Below, piece after piece: positions 1 to 10,859 of a DNA stretch of 64,000 bases. Positions within the stretch are counted from its first letter, which is position 1. Each line of letters opens with the position of its first letter. The position numbers were made by a program, and so were the translations under genes. Under the pieces are notes generated by a model. It saw nothing but the letters and a program-made list of their open reading frames with translations, was not told the origin of the DNA and did no database searches. Origin of the DNA: Bostrychus sinensis (lineage: Eukaryota; Chordata; Actinopteri; Gobiiformes; Eleotridae); assembly GCA_020698575.1 (NCBI GenBank), contig CM036246.1, positions 1,951,001-2,015,000 on the forward strand, written 5' to 3'.

Positions 1-5
1 TTTAG

Positions 6-3000
6 TTGCTGCTGAAGCCATTTCCAGGGTGTGCCCAGACTGTCCCACATCTATCAGCACGGACAATGAAAAAATTAACCAGACAACTACCATGAGTTTG
101 GAGAAATTCAACAACGAGAGTGGACTTGCAAATCACTTTGCTGTGCTCCAGGTCACACGGGCCACAGCAGGGGTAAGCATCACACAACAACATACTGTCA
201 CAGCAGCTTCTCAGTGTCTTCACCCTCAGGCCCGCCTGGCACCCTCTTAGGACTTATGCTAAGGTAACAATATTTGGCAAAGATGTTTATTAATAAATTA
301 ATTTTAATTTAATATTATTATTATTTAAAAATATGGAAATGATTTTACCTGTGCTCTCTGTGATGAGGACAGGGGTTAATGATCAAAAAACAACAAAAAG
401 TATTTTTCTTTATGTTTTATATTTTAAATGTGACCCAGGGACCTAAAAGAGGTTTAAAAAGAAGAACCTGTTGTTTTTTAAAGGAGAGCCTGACCGAGGG
501 TTAAATTACATGGAGCCATCAAGTCTAGACTCCTTGTGTGATAACCTTGTTAGCAGTTAACAATCCCAAATTAGCATCAGAGTAGCCCCTGATTAGCATC
601 TCTAATCTATCAGATAAAGCGACTGAGGGGAGCCTCAGGAGGGGGTGAGTACAACAACATAAGGTTCAATAGACCTCATCTGCATGATACTGGCAGATAG
701 TGTTGTAGTCAAGACCGTACTGATTGAGACCAAGACTTCTAATGTAGAAAACAAATTAATCCAAAATTATGAAGACTACCATTTTTTTGTAATGTTTAAG
801 AAATAAAATCAGACACTGCCACATCTGAGACTGAGACGAGACGAAGTAAAAGTGGATTCAAGACTAAGACCAAGACCAAGTAAAACTGGATTTGAAACCT
901 ACCAATACCAAGTAAAACTTGTCTCGAGACCGGTCTTGCTCAGGCACTACAACACTGCTGGCAGATAATCTCGTTTCAAAATGAATACTCAACAAATTCT
1001 AGAGATGTCTCAGTAAACATCACATGAACTCTCTGACAATATTTATCTTTTCCTCTTTGCTAGCATTGTCTCATTCTTATTGTGCTGTTCCTCTGTGTTA
1101 CTTTCCTTCTTAGCTTAGTAACTGCCCTTGATTGTGTTGAAGTTTTGCTTTTGTTTCAAACAGACCAATATTTTCAATTGTAACTGACCCATGTAAAGCC
1201 TTCTTGCCCCAGGCCCCAGCAAGCCTGTCAGCGGGCGCGCTTTGAAATGTTCAGTTCCCAGTTTGAATGATTTGTGTTTTGTTTTTGCAGTTTGGTATGG
1301 CCATGTTTTACAATGTGGAGTACACGATCCAGGAGACGACCTGTGGCAAGAGCGCAGAGAAACCTGACAACTGCCCACTCATGGAGTGTGAGTTTGCTGT
1401 AAGTAAATCAAACAAAATACATTTTCAGCAGAGATGGGAGAAGATTATTGGACCCTGGGATCATATGCTCAGCAGGGGCACTGGATTAGGCACAGTTCAA
1501 TCCTGGTTTAGACCTGGATTAGTTCTGGTTTAGTTCTTGCTTAGGGCTTTATTTTTAGATTAGTTCTGGTTATGTGCTGGTATTAGTCCAGGTTTAAACC
1601 CGGTTTAATCCGGGTGAAATCTAGGTGTACTCCAGGTTTAGTCCATTTTAGAGGGTTAGGGTTAGATGAAGATGGTACTTTGAAAGCCAAATACTTTCTG
1701 AGGTGGTACTTTGTTTGAAGAGTTTGAGAATCTTTAGTCTAAGGCAGGGGTATTCAACAGGCGGTCTGGGGCCAGAACTGTCCTGTTAGTCAAGTTGGCC
1801 AGGCCCTCGGCCCATCTACCCATAAATAATAAATCAATCATTTAAAAAACAAAATTCTACATACACCAATTTCTAATACTACAACAACAACAACAATAAT
1901 AATAAATACATCATCACAGCGCTTTTTAGGACACTCAAAGACACTTTGCATGAGAAATAAAAAATTAAACAAAAGAAAATTTCTGACACTTTACAGCCCT
2001 AAAGACACTGGCTAATAACTTTCCCACAATTTAGCCAATAGGAAAATGCAGTATAGTTGAATAGCCCTGGTCCAAGGTGAGCCAGAACACCCAGAGTGCT
2101 TTCCATAGAAAATTCATTGCAGTGGTTTTGGCTTTAGCGGCACTAGCTTTGTACACATAACCACTATGTTGCTTTTTAACCTTAGCTGCTATCATGTTAT
2201 TGTCCAAAAACAGAGCATATCATTTATACCTGTTTTAAAATCATCATAATAATTTGTTGTTGTTTTGTTTTTTTAGCACAAAGGCTTCTGCAAAGGCTCC
2301 CACACCAGTTCTCCCCATGGAGATGAGTTTCTCTCTGTTGAATGTGAGATCTACGAGCCTGAGGTACTAATTACATTGTGTAGAGTAATTTACTGTGTTT
2401 TGTTGATGGAAAAGGTTAGCTCAGTACTTGGTGCTTTTTAATGGAGCTGGCTAGGACACTGTTTACACAACAATGCTAATACAGAAAACACAACAGTCAT
2501 GCTGTCGGTTATTTGTGTCCACATGTAAACAATAGGTTGCTTTCATGTTCTAGAATGATGTCAAAAATGATAACTGTATGGCTTAAAAACTGTTTTTAAA
2601 AGAAATAACTAAACTGAAAATACACAGATGTTGAACCTGATCATTTTTGGTCCACAAACCTAATGTGTTTATCTTAGAGCTCAATGCCCTGTCTACTGAC
2701 AACAATCACACACGTGTAATTGAATAAAATCACCACTTTTTGACGCTATTGTGAAAAAATGTTCACCATAGTTAATTTGTGCTGAGAGTGAAGACATTAA
2801 ACTTTGTGTTTTTGTTTCATGAGGATAGCCCCAGTAATTGCAGAGATATTAACAATAAACCAGGCCAAGAAATATGCATTTTCAATCTGCAGTGGCAAAT
2901 TCTACCAAAAAATTTGTACCTGCCTCCATCTCAGTCTTATAACATAGGCATTTTAGAATGTCAGGACATCATGTGAACGCAAACAACTGAAGTGGGAAAA

Positions 3001-5788
3001 AAAGAAAGTTTGAAGAATCTTAGTCATGCAGCAGAAGAACGTCTGCAACGTTCTCTACAACTTTTATATCCTGTGTTTTTCTGGGGCAGTTCTGATCAAC
3101 TCAGTGAACATTTATATGTATTACTAACAGTGGATTATCAAAACAGCATGTCTAAAATCTAAAATCATAGTATTTTGAGATTGTTCAGACAGTTGTCTAT
3201 CAGCAGCCAGCCAGTCTGTTACATCACGTTCACAGTCTACAGAGTGTGGAGTGTCCATTTTCACAAATGCTGTGTTTTTGTGAGACAAAAACACGGCTTG
3301 TGTAAAAAAAAAAAAAAAAAAAGGCCAATGCACAACCAAAACCATGAGTTTTTCCCAAAACATGTTCCCTAAATAAGTAAATATGTAAATGCACAAATAC
3401 AGCAAAAAGTTGTCACAGTCATCCAGGTCATTGAAATCATATATATTTATTGGTTTGTAAAATTTGACAAAAATAGATTTAGACATAGAAAATACATATA
3501 AAGTAGCAATTTAAAGTAAGCTCAGTTGTGCCTTACTTCCTAACTACAAATAACCGTTTAGCTTCAAGTATTTTGTAATATTCTGAGATGTTATGAAAAC
3601 AAACTGACTACTGCAGGATATTAATACATTGCATTATTCCAAAATTTAGACTTTATCATAACTTTTTCTTTCCGTATATGTAGTCAGGAGGGAAAAACAC
3701 GGTTTCCCTGTAAACATTTCAGTAATTTAATGTCGACATGTCTACTATGTCCAGGACCCTTGTTAATGTAAACACGTAATTTGTTTATTGATATGAATTC
3801 CTCTGTAAGTGAGTCCAGATACTGTTTAAAGTGCTTGTTTAGCGCGGGTACATGATCCTCAGTATCTCTGATCACAGTTCTTGATAAAAACCTGTTTTGT
3901 AGGCTGCTGTGAGGGAGAAGAAGCTCCATTTGCTCGGCGGAGAGACAGACCACAGCCACAACGACACACACTCTCATGATGCAGCGCAGGCCCACGATCA
4001 CGGCCACGGTCACAAGCACGGCCACGATCAAGGCCACGGTCACAAGCACGGCCACGATCAAGGCCACGGTCACAGCCATGATCACGGCCACGATCATGTC
4101 CATGACCACACCAAGAGCCACAGCCACCATGACCAGACACACAAACACGGAGAAGATGACCAGCATCACCACACACATGACCACCACGGACACAGCGCTC
4201 ACAGGTAAGAGAGGTTTAGAGGAGACTTTAAATACATCAGTGTTACTGTTAGATCAGTGGTCTCTATGTGTGCATAAATATACTCTTAAAAGGCTTTTCG
4301 TGTGAGCAAAACACGAACTTTGCCATGTCGTGTGCACACATTTTCAATTTGTGTGTAACTTTGTGTAATTGCATGCACATTTTTTTCATTCATGCATATA
4401 GATTATTAAACAGTCATGAACATCTTTGCACTCACACAAAACTGTTTTTACATGTACAAATTGCTCTTACATGTGCGCAAGTCGCTAGCTTCGTACAAAT
4501 GTTTTTGAGAGTTATTTTACACTGATTCACATGCAGATGGTGCATTCATGACCAGCATAAAGCTGGGACATTTCAGCTTTCTACAAAAGCAAGCTGTGTG
4601 TAATAACACCAGGTTATGGAGGCACTGATTTCCCCAATAAAAATGTACTATGTATTAGTTACAAAATATCTCAACTGGGCCAGACAAAGCTACTGCAGCT
4701 TAAATAACTGTGGAGATCAGTTTCTATAACAGACAAAAGTCACACAGAGACATTACTGTGATTTGTCCTGGTTTTATTTAATATGCCGTCCGGACAATTT
4801 ATATTGACTCTATGGTAACTGAGAAGGACAACACTGTAGGGACTGTGAACAAAGTGTCAAAGAATTAAAATGTTTTAAAACAGGCCCTCTGGCCTGCAGA
4901 TGCAGTTTGTTCAACCAAATTGAGGTATTTGAGGTATCAATCATTTAAAAACAAATGAACTGATAATATGAGTGGGAGGACACAGCAGTTTATTGAAATA
5001 TGTATTTCGACTTTGTTTGCCATAGAAATGACAGCTATTTTGTTGGTATTTTCTCCAGAATAAATTTATAAAAAACAGCCGAAATTTTATAAACCAGCCC
5101 AATGCTATTTTTTCCAACCCAACTTGTTCAAAAGAAGCGGAACTGGGCAGAAACCAGCCTGATCTGGCAACACTAAACCCAGTTCTGTTTGGCCACTATT
5201 TTGCAGTAATTGCTAATGTTCTCATATTGTTTGTGAACCAAAGATGTTACTCTCATCTTATTTGTCTTCCTTTGTTTTAGGCATGCCCATGACCACTCCC
5301 ACGACCACGGGCACGGCCATGATCACGTGCACGCTTACCACGCCAAGGCCCAGGACCACAGCGGCGACTTCCCCAACCAACACCACCAATACAACCACCC
5401 CGCCGGCACGCACACGCACGAGCACGACCATGAGATGGCTCTGGACCACGACCACAAACACGCTCACCTGCACGAGCACGAGCACCACCATCATCACCAC
5501 GAGCACGAGCATGAGACCACGCCCCACGACCATCCGGAGGGCACGTGGAGGGAGATCCCCCCCATGGGCCAGCCTGTCACCTTGCTTGCCTTCCCTGATG
5601 TCCCAGCAGCGGGGCCAGAGGAGGGAGTGACCCTGCCGCTCAAACCAGACCCTCAGATCCCAGGACAGACAGAGCCCACTATCCTCCCGTTCCCCACTAA
5701 AGTTTCTGCTGAGTGCGTGCCTCCTTCGGAAGACACTTTTGAGGGTAAACTGTTCTTAGATGATCCTGAATTCAAGCTCGCTGCATAA
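6..5788 (+). CDS. Fetuin/histidine-rich-glycoprotein-type plasma protein, last five exons (5' end outside window)
   Basis: Five exons join in frame: 6-172, 1291-1398, 2277-2363, 3903-4204 and 5281-5788 (stop TAA 5786-5788). All introns are GT-AG; the first three junctions are phase 0, the last splits an Arg codon (AG|G). The first three exons make one cystatin-type domain of the fetuin kind: a CPDCP motif at the start, an N-glycosylation site (NQT), a YTIQETTC strand, a C-P-L-M-E-C segment, then GFCK and VECEIYEPE with conserved cysteines. This exon pattern matches the second cystatin domain of fetuin-A (AHSG). The last two exons encode a His-rich region (HGH, HDH and HKH runs, then an HHHHHH-type cluster) and a proline-rich C-terminus ending in FKLAA. 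Family members are secreted liver plasma glycoproteins that bind mineral, metal or proteases; a metal-binding role for the His tail is inferred. It could be named ahsg-like or hrg-like; the sequence alone does not decide, so no symbol is given. Confidence 0.85.
698..957. mobile_element. 260-bp hAT-type MITE with 8-bp target duplication
   Basis: The ends are inverted: AGTGTTGTAGT at 699-709 and ACTACAACACT at 946-956, with the outer base T at the left and G at the right (expected C/G pair). CTGGCAGA is present on both sides (690-697 and 958-965), an 8-bp target-site duplication as made by hAT transposases. The inside is rich in degenerate GAGACCAAGAC-type motifs and has no ORF, so it is a non-autonomous copy. 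It lies in an intron of the fetuin-like gene. Confidence 0.8.
1493..1650. repeat. Degenerate minisatellite, CTGGTTTAGTC-type unit
   Basis: Imperfect 11-13-base units of the form (C)CTGGTTTAGTTC repeat through the intron, then pass into a tract containing GTTTGAGAATC. The same arrangement recurs at 25685-25930, so this is a dispersed repeat with an internal tandem array and not a local expansion only. Confidence 0.6.
1745..2069. mobile_element. 325-bp hAT-type MITE with 8-bp target duplication
   Basis: The left end CAGGGGTATTCAAC and the right end GTTGAATAGCCCTG are inverted repeats with one mismatch. Flanks are GTCTAAGG (1737-1744) and GTCCAAGG (2070-2077), an 8-bp duplication with one later substitution. 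CAGGGGT... is a typical hAT terminus. No coding capacity. It lies in an intron of the fetuin-like gene; a diverged relative is at 32299-32515. Confidence 0.8.
2364..3902 (+). other. Intron of the fetuin-like gene; no further gene seen
   Basis: A 1.5-kb AT-rich intron bounded by GTACTA and a TTTTGTAG acceptor. It contains an A run at 3304-3321. Short open frames here show no family resemblance and no supporting splice structure. Confidence 0.6.
4011..4070 (+). repeat. Two perfect 30-bp coding repeats in the His-rich exon
   Basis: A 30-bp unit (4011-4040 and 4041-4070) encodes HKHGHDQGHG twice in tandem, followed by a partly matching third unit (HSHDHGHDH). It sits inside the fourth coding exon of the fetuin-like gene. 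The exact copies suggest recent slippage or unequal exchange that keeps the reading frame and lengthens the His-rich tail. Confidence 0.9.
4205..5280 (+). other. Last intron of the fetuin-like gene
   Basis: Donor GTAAGA at 4205 and acceptor TTTGTTTTAG ending at 5280 interrupt the His-rich coding sequence in phase 2. Nothing coding is seen inside. Confidence 0.7.
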
Positions 5789-5848
5789 CGTTCTCTGTGC
5801 ATCATGCCTGTCTGTCTTTTGTTGCAAGGCTGGTTTTAAGTTGGGAAT

Positions 5849-5854
5849 AATAAA
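5849..5854 (+). other. Poly(A) signal AATAAA of the fetuin-like gene
   Basis: AATAAA lies 61 bases after the TAA stop codon, giving a short 3' UTR. It supports the calling of 5281-5788 as the terminal exon. Confidence 0.7.
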
Positions 5855-5859
5855 AAATA

Positions 5860-6640
5860 TATATACCCTCACTATGTATCTTTCAGTGGTTTGTTTACAA
5901 GGTGTTGCATCCATTCACATTTTGATGAGTGCATAAAATATACTAAAAACATTAAAGCAACATTGCAACATTGGAACTGAAAATAGGTCAGTAGATTAGA
6001 GTTAAGTTGAAGATAAAATAATAATGATTAAAGCTGCTTGTGGCGTTTAAGGCCCTTGCCACTCCTTTTGACCACAGGGGACACGCAACAGTGAAAGGAT
6101 TGCACCTTGACCTTCTAACTGCATTCTTTTCAGCTACATCGAGGAAGTGTCACAGATATATTGTTGTGCTCAGGTTGACATAATGCACTGATACACAAAC
6201 AATGCATTGGGCCCAACTCAAATTGACATTGTATGTGAGAGATACAGGCATTTTTATACTTCTCACCACAGCCATGGTCAAGATTTTATGATGACTTTTG
6301 ACCGTTCATGTGTCCAGGTGATTTTGACTGAGTTTGAAGTCTTTTGGATGACAACTGGGTGCGGCTATACTTTTTGTACGAGGGGTATGATTTTTGTACT
6401 ACCCAGGTTCTGCCTAGTATGGCCACTCCCAGAAGTGGAAAAATACATTGTGACAATGGGAGCCAATCACATACTTTTTCAATGCAGAAAAATGATACTT
6501 TGCAGAAACATAGAACTTGTCAGGATGAGCAAAAAATTATTTTAAGGCCCCACCCTAAACCCAGCAGCAAGTCTGCCACTGAGCCATTTTTCAATATTTT
6601 TCTCACAGACTTCAAATACATACACTTTTTGCGAACTTTT
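5860..6640. other. Intergenic, no supported gene
   Basis: Downstream of the fetuin-like gene. Open frames around 6207-6664 have no recognisable motifs. The GTGGCGTTTAAGGCCCTTGCCACTCC-type text near 6040 may be a dispersed fish repeat, but no ends were found. Confidence 0.4.
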
Positions 6641-6649
6641 TTAACATTT

Positions 6650-7615
6650 TTATTGACATTTTGACATGACAAAGTGACAGTACATCATATTAAACATCTC
6701 TTATTATTAGAGAGAGAACATTTAAAATAATTGACATGAGGGGATTTTTCATAGTAAAGTATAATACAAACATGAAATCAAAGTAGAGGCATATAATTGG
6801 CTACTAAATGTGGCAATCCATATAAGGAAGACAAATATTAGTTGGGGAACGATCAAGCATCATCCTGCTGACTGGCTGTTATAGTAATATAAGACCAAAA
6901 TGGTCCCCAGACTGGTGCAGCAGCACTATCCCTGCTCTTTAACTTAAAAGCATTCATTCATCCGCAGCCATTTTAACCATCATATTGACCTGTGGGGTTT
7001 TAGGAGTTTCCCTGTGCTTTAGAATAACCCTGGCTGCTACAGAAATCGCAACCATAAGAACAGAAAATTTCCCTCCTGATAAGTTAGGCATCTGCCCTTT
7101 GTCACATTCCCAAAGACAGTGTATCAGAGTACCTGGGTCCTTTTGACATTTCCAACACAAAGGATCACTTTTAAGACCCAGTCTATTCAATCTTACTGGT
7201 GTCCAGTAAAATCTTTGTATAATCTTGTACTGTGTAAATTTACCTTTACATTCCCTTATGTATTTTCCAGCATGTGAAACAATTTTCATGGATTTATCAT
7301 CACCAAACACAGACCCAATGTCCTTTTCCCATAAGACCATCATTTTTTACAGTCACTACTGAGGGCATAGCTGATTGTCCTGTAAAAAGTAGAAGCGCGG
7401 TGATGGTGAGGTGGCAGAGAGAACTAGTCCAAAATGTGGCTTCTTCTGCTTACCGTTAAAGTGACATAACACAGTTCCTTATCTGAAGGTATTTCCAAAA
7501 ATGTTCCTTTCTAGTCAGATTATATTTCTTCAACAGATCATTGTAGGACATGAACAAACCACTACCATAAAGATTATCCAGTGTACACTTGTGTTATGAA
7601 TTAAAGGGTTCTTCC
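6650..7615 (-). mobile_element. L1-like LINE, 3' part of ORF2 (degraded)
   Basis: On the - strand, about 7615 down to 7460 encodes text of the LDNLYGSGLFMSYNDLLKKY kind. Then 7343-6954 gives the C-terminal zinc-knuckle-like region: RFYWTPVRLNRLG, CWKCQKDPGTLIHCLWEC. These match the region after the reverse transcriptase in L1-clade ORF2 proteins. The reading frame is broken by several stops and shifts, so it cannot be active. It is collinear with the RT pieces at 10860-12440 and is probably the 3' part of the same copy, separated by later insertions. Confidence 0.75.
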
Positions 7616-8230
7616 ATACAGAGTAGTATGACGATGTATGTTTACACAGCAACAACCTAAGTAACTTAAGCTGGGGGACACACTACACGATTTTCTCAGT
7701 CGTTACAGATTCTGAAAAGACTAGGACACACACTAACCGACTGGTTTCAGGAGATTTACTTCTGATGACTGAAAGACTAGGGCTCACACCTTTAACGACT
7801 GCGCCTCACACACTACAAGATCTGTTGAGGCTGCAACTGACGCCAACCAAATGAAGCAAACTCTCGTGGGCAACTTGCGAGAACTAAATGGAATAAAAGA
7901 AAAAGAAAAAACGTCTATGTATCCAGTTTCGCTTGGGTAGTGCTCAACTTTTTTTGGTGTTTGCCATGGTTGTTTATGTTTTCTTCTTCTTTTTCTTCAA
8001 GTTTCCTCTTATATTCCCCTGTCGCTTCCTGTTGCTTCGTCTTTGTTCTCTGATGCTATTTCCTGTGTCCCATCAACTGTTTTTCTTTGGCCGCTGGACA
8101 GCATGAATTCCCAGTTGCATATGTAAACAGCCCACACTACAGGAGTGTGCGTCCAGAGTCGGCTTTAAAATTCAAACGTGTAACCAGTACTAACTGTGAC
8201 TCGAGCGGTGGGGCCTGCGACCCTCTGAAC
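7616..8230. other. Possible DNA-transposon remnant, ends unresolved
   Basis: Repeated ACACACTACACGATTTT, CACACACTAACCGACTGG and CACACACTACAAGATC motifs between 7679 and 7825 resemble the subterminal repeats of some DNA transposons. No matching right end or target duplication was found by eye, and there is no transposase-like frame. Confidence 0.3.
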
Positions 8231-9790
8231 TGTAATACTAAAGTAAAAATATATATATATAACCAACAACACCACCTGGGGAATCTAACCCCAGGAAATA
8301 CTTTAGCTACAGCTGGGTTCCCGATTACAAAATGCACAGGTAAGTCTGGCAAAATGAATATAAAAACAAAAAGGAGGTAAGTGGCAATAGTAACAAAGTT
8401 TAATTATAATTATTAAAATCAACCCTTTACTTCATTTATATAGCAATATTCTAGTTAAAAATTAAGCAAAAGCACAAACGTCAAAATATAGTAACAATCT
8501 TCAACCAAAATCAATACAAATTAACAACCTTAACTCAAATTAATATGAGGTTTAGAAAAAAAAAAAAAAAAGAAGCAAACAATCAATAATAAACTTCAAC
8601 CAAATTAATAAAGAACAAACTTGAAACAAATTAAACAAACTAAAGCCCTCAATCAAGCAGAGTTAAGGTGCTAACAGTATTGTGCAAACGAGCATGGTTA
8701 AAGACCTCGGGGGAACATAACAGGTCTAAAGTTCAGTCAAATGGCCATACCGCCTTGTGGAAGCCATATCCCGTCTGACCTCGAAAGCTAAGCAGGGTAA
8801 GGCCTGGTCAGTACCTGGATGGGAGAGTGGTGGGGAACACCAGGAAGCCGCTGTGAATGTGAGTGAGTGAGTGGTGCTTGGAGGGTCTGTTGGCGCAGAT
8901 GTGTGCAGCCGTGCTTCTGTCTACCCCAGGGGAAACTGTGGCTACAAAACGTAGCTTACCACCACCGAGTATGGAGTGAATGAAATACCCCTTCCCTACT
9001 GTGTGTAAAGCGCTTTGGGTGACTTGTGTCATAGTTAAAGCGCTGTATAAATACCATTCCCTTTCCGTTTCCCTTTCAAATCAAACACTAAAGTTAAATA
9101 GTAAAGTGCAATGTCAGGTAAAATCTTAAGTGTGTGGGTACTGTGCAAAAGATGGTTCAAGTTATTAACTAAAGTGCAACAGCAAACTATGACTTCAGGC
9201 CTACCTCTGATGGAGCACCCACTGAGACTGAGCACAAAACCCGAACCGCAAACGAATCCCCCGTTTGGCAGCTACAACCACTCAAAACTCGAAGCACCAA
9301 CAATAAAATCATGAGCAAAACTGTGCTGTTTACCAAATGCTAAAGCTGTCTAAAGAGCTTTTATAGAAAAAAAAAAGAGTATAACAAAAACAGCAGTGGC
9401 CATCTGTAACAGAAAACAGTACAGTCTGCAAACCACCAAGGGTAACAGTATACACCAGAAAAGTTAGGCTACCTTAATTTCACTTTCTCCACTGCTCAAC
9501 ATGGGGCATCAAGGGGCGAATTAGACCAAACAACTGTATGGGCTCGATCGCTGGCCGTCAGCACTAATATCTTGAGCCGACAAACACACAATCAATATAC
9601 ACTAAAATTACTATCAAAAAGTACAAAATAGCAAGCTTACATACCAATCAAACGCCGCGCCAGCAGAGCCCCAAACAATAGCTTAAACAGTGGACTAATC
9701 AGCGTTGCTGCACTGGGCAGGTGCAAGTGCTGCGTTCAGTGTAGGAATCAGCACAACAAGACACCAACCACCCCACTACGTTCTCCCCCT
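8231..9790 (-). mobile_element. Probable LTR (3' side) of a Ty3/Gypsy-like retrotransposon
   Basis: On the - strand, a purine-rich stretch (CCAGGGGGAGAACG, about 9796-9783) follows the pol-like end at 9790-10260 and is followed by GTAGTGGGGTGG. This is where the polypurine tract and 3' LTR should be. The rest down to about 8230 is non-coding and is split by the 5S-derived SINE. The LTR's far end and a second LTR were not found, so length and class are tentative. Confidence 0.45.
8743..9060 (+). mobile_element. 5S-rRNA-derived SINE (SINE3-like)
   Basis: The head GCCATACCGCCTTGTGG, then AAGCTAAGCAGGGT (A box) and GGCCTGGTCAGTACCTGGAT (C box), is clearly derived from 5S rRNA and would provide a type 1 RNA polymerase III internal promoter. 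The tail GCGCTTTGGGTGACTTGTG...AAAGCGCTGTATAAATACC is the L2/CR1-type 3' end that fish SINEs share with their partner LINE. It is inserted in the LTR element. It is a SINE and not a working 5S gene: the 5S match is diverged and lost after the C box. Confidence 0.85.
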
Positions 9791-10260
9791 GGCTTTTTAT
9801 CAGTGGCCCCACCAATAAAAAGCGACCAAGGCCTAAAAATGGCAGCGGCCAACCTACTGGAACCCAGCATTGGAGAGGTAGCAGCCCCACTATCTGCACC
9901 CCTGGCAGGCCCCAGGAGTGGATGGGGATTGGAGTGCTTCCCAGCTGTCTTCCTGGTTGACTTCCTGGGTACAAGTGTAGCACTGCTAGGCCTCTCTGGT
10001 GCAGGAGATGAAGCAGCACATTGTGGCACCACTGGAGGAGAGAGCAGTGCAATGGGCATAGTAGGAGTACTGAGTGGCTCCCTCACCACCAGCCAGGATC
10101 CTGATTTCAAGTCCTCCTCCAAGTCCTTCTCATCCCCAACCAACCTTGCTCACTCTGTGGCCAAACTTCCAGGCAAGTGTCAAGAGGTGGCAGGGCTGGC
10201 TTTAGGGCAGTCCGGTGCACTTGTTTCACTTTGGTGAGGTGATCCTCTTGCAGACTCTCA
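9790..10260 (-). pseudogene. Ty3/Gypsy-like pol C-terminal end (fragment)
   Basis: The - strand encodes LTKVKQVHRTALKP (10245-10200), the VHRxxLKP motif found after integrase in Gypsy polyproteins, then a frameshift, then PRKSTRKTAGKHSNPHPLL and a stop region next to a purine-rich tract. Upstream pol domains are absent: only the extreme C-terminus survives, followed on the - strand by the presumed LTR. Confidence 0.55.
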
Positions 10261-10680
10261 GGCAGAAGTAAATGCAGCACCTATTCTCCTCCATCAGACC
10301 TCAGCAACCTCCTGCAGGAGTACTGGACTTTATCTGCTTTCTGGTACCCCTCATAACAACTTTTTTGACTTAAAAGTTATAAATCCGCCATAAACTTTAC
10401 TTTTAACAGATGTGCGATTAGAGCACTCGTCACTACAGCTAACCTCAAACTGACCTTTTACAAATTCCAGGAGAACTCCAAACGAGTAGCAATACTGCAA
10501 TCTAGTGGCCAGGAGAGACTGTGGTCACTATCGTCTATTCTAATAAATTATATAATAAGGACTTTATATTACACTAACATGTTACATTAACATGTTACTT
10601 TACAGGAAAATGTCATAACTGTATTTTGTGTAAACTGTTGAAATCATCATGTTTAATATTGGTTGGATAATAATATTGGT

Positions 10681-10756
10681 ACTCCTCTTCTATCACTGTA
10701 ATTAATATTATTTAATATTCTATATCTCCAATCAGTTCCTTGCTATTCACAAGTTG

Positions 10757-10757
<1 letters not shown>
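10681..10757 (+). mobile_element. L2 3'-UTR scrap
   Basis: CTCCTCTTCTATCACTGTAA through CACAAGTTGTCCCTCTC matches 31413-31500 of the L2 element further right with only a few differences. It leads directly into the TC/TA microsatellite. Confidence 0.8.

Positions 10758-10759
<2 letters not shown>

Positions 10760-10827
<68 letters not shown>
10760..10827. repeat. (CT)n-(TA)n compound microsatellite
   Basis: A pure CT run (about 10760-10795) passes directly into a pure TA run (to 10827). The CT run has probably grown from the CCCTCTCTCC stretch of the L2 3' UTR, which is short in the copy at 31494. Confidence 0.95.
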
Positions 10828-10829
<2 letters not shown>

Positions 10830-10859
10830 TTAAAGTATAACTGAACTGTGGTGACCCAA

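Noticed and set aside
3859..4202. Two long - strand frames opposite the His-rich exon
   Set aside because: They are shadows of the His codons (GTG and CAC complement) and have no splice or family support.
8743..8860. 5S rRNA gene
   Set aside because: Only the first 100 or so bases resemble 5S RNA, with changes, and an L2-type tail follows. This is a SINE.
9803..10237. 144-codon + strand frame
   Set aside because: It is antisense to the Gypsy-like pol end, whose VHRTALKP and RKSTRKTAGKH motifs are on the - strand.
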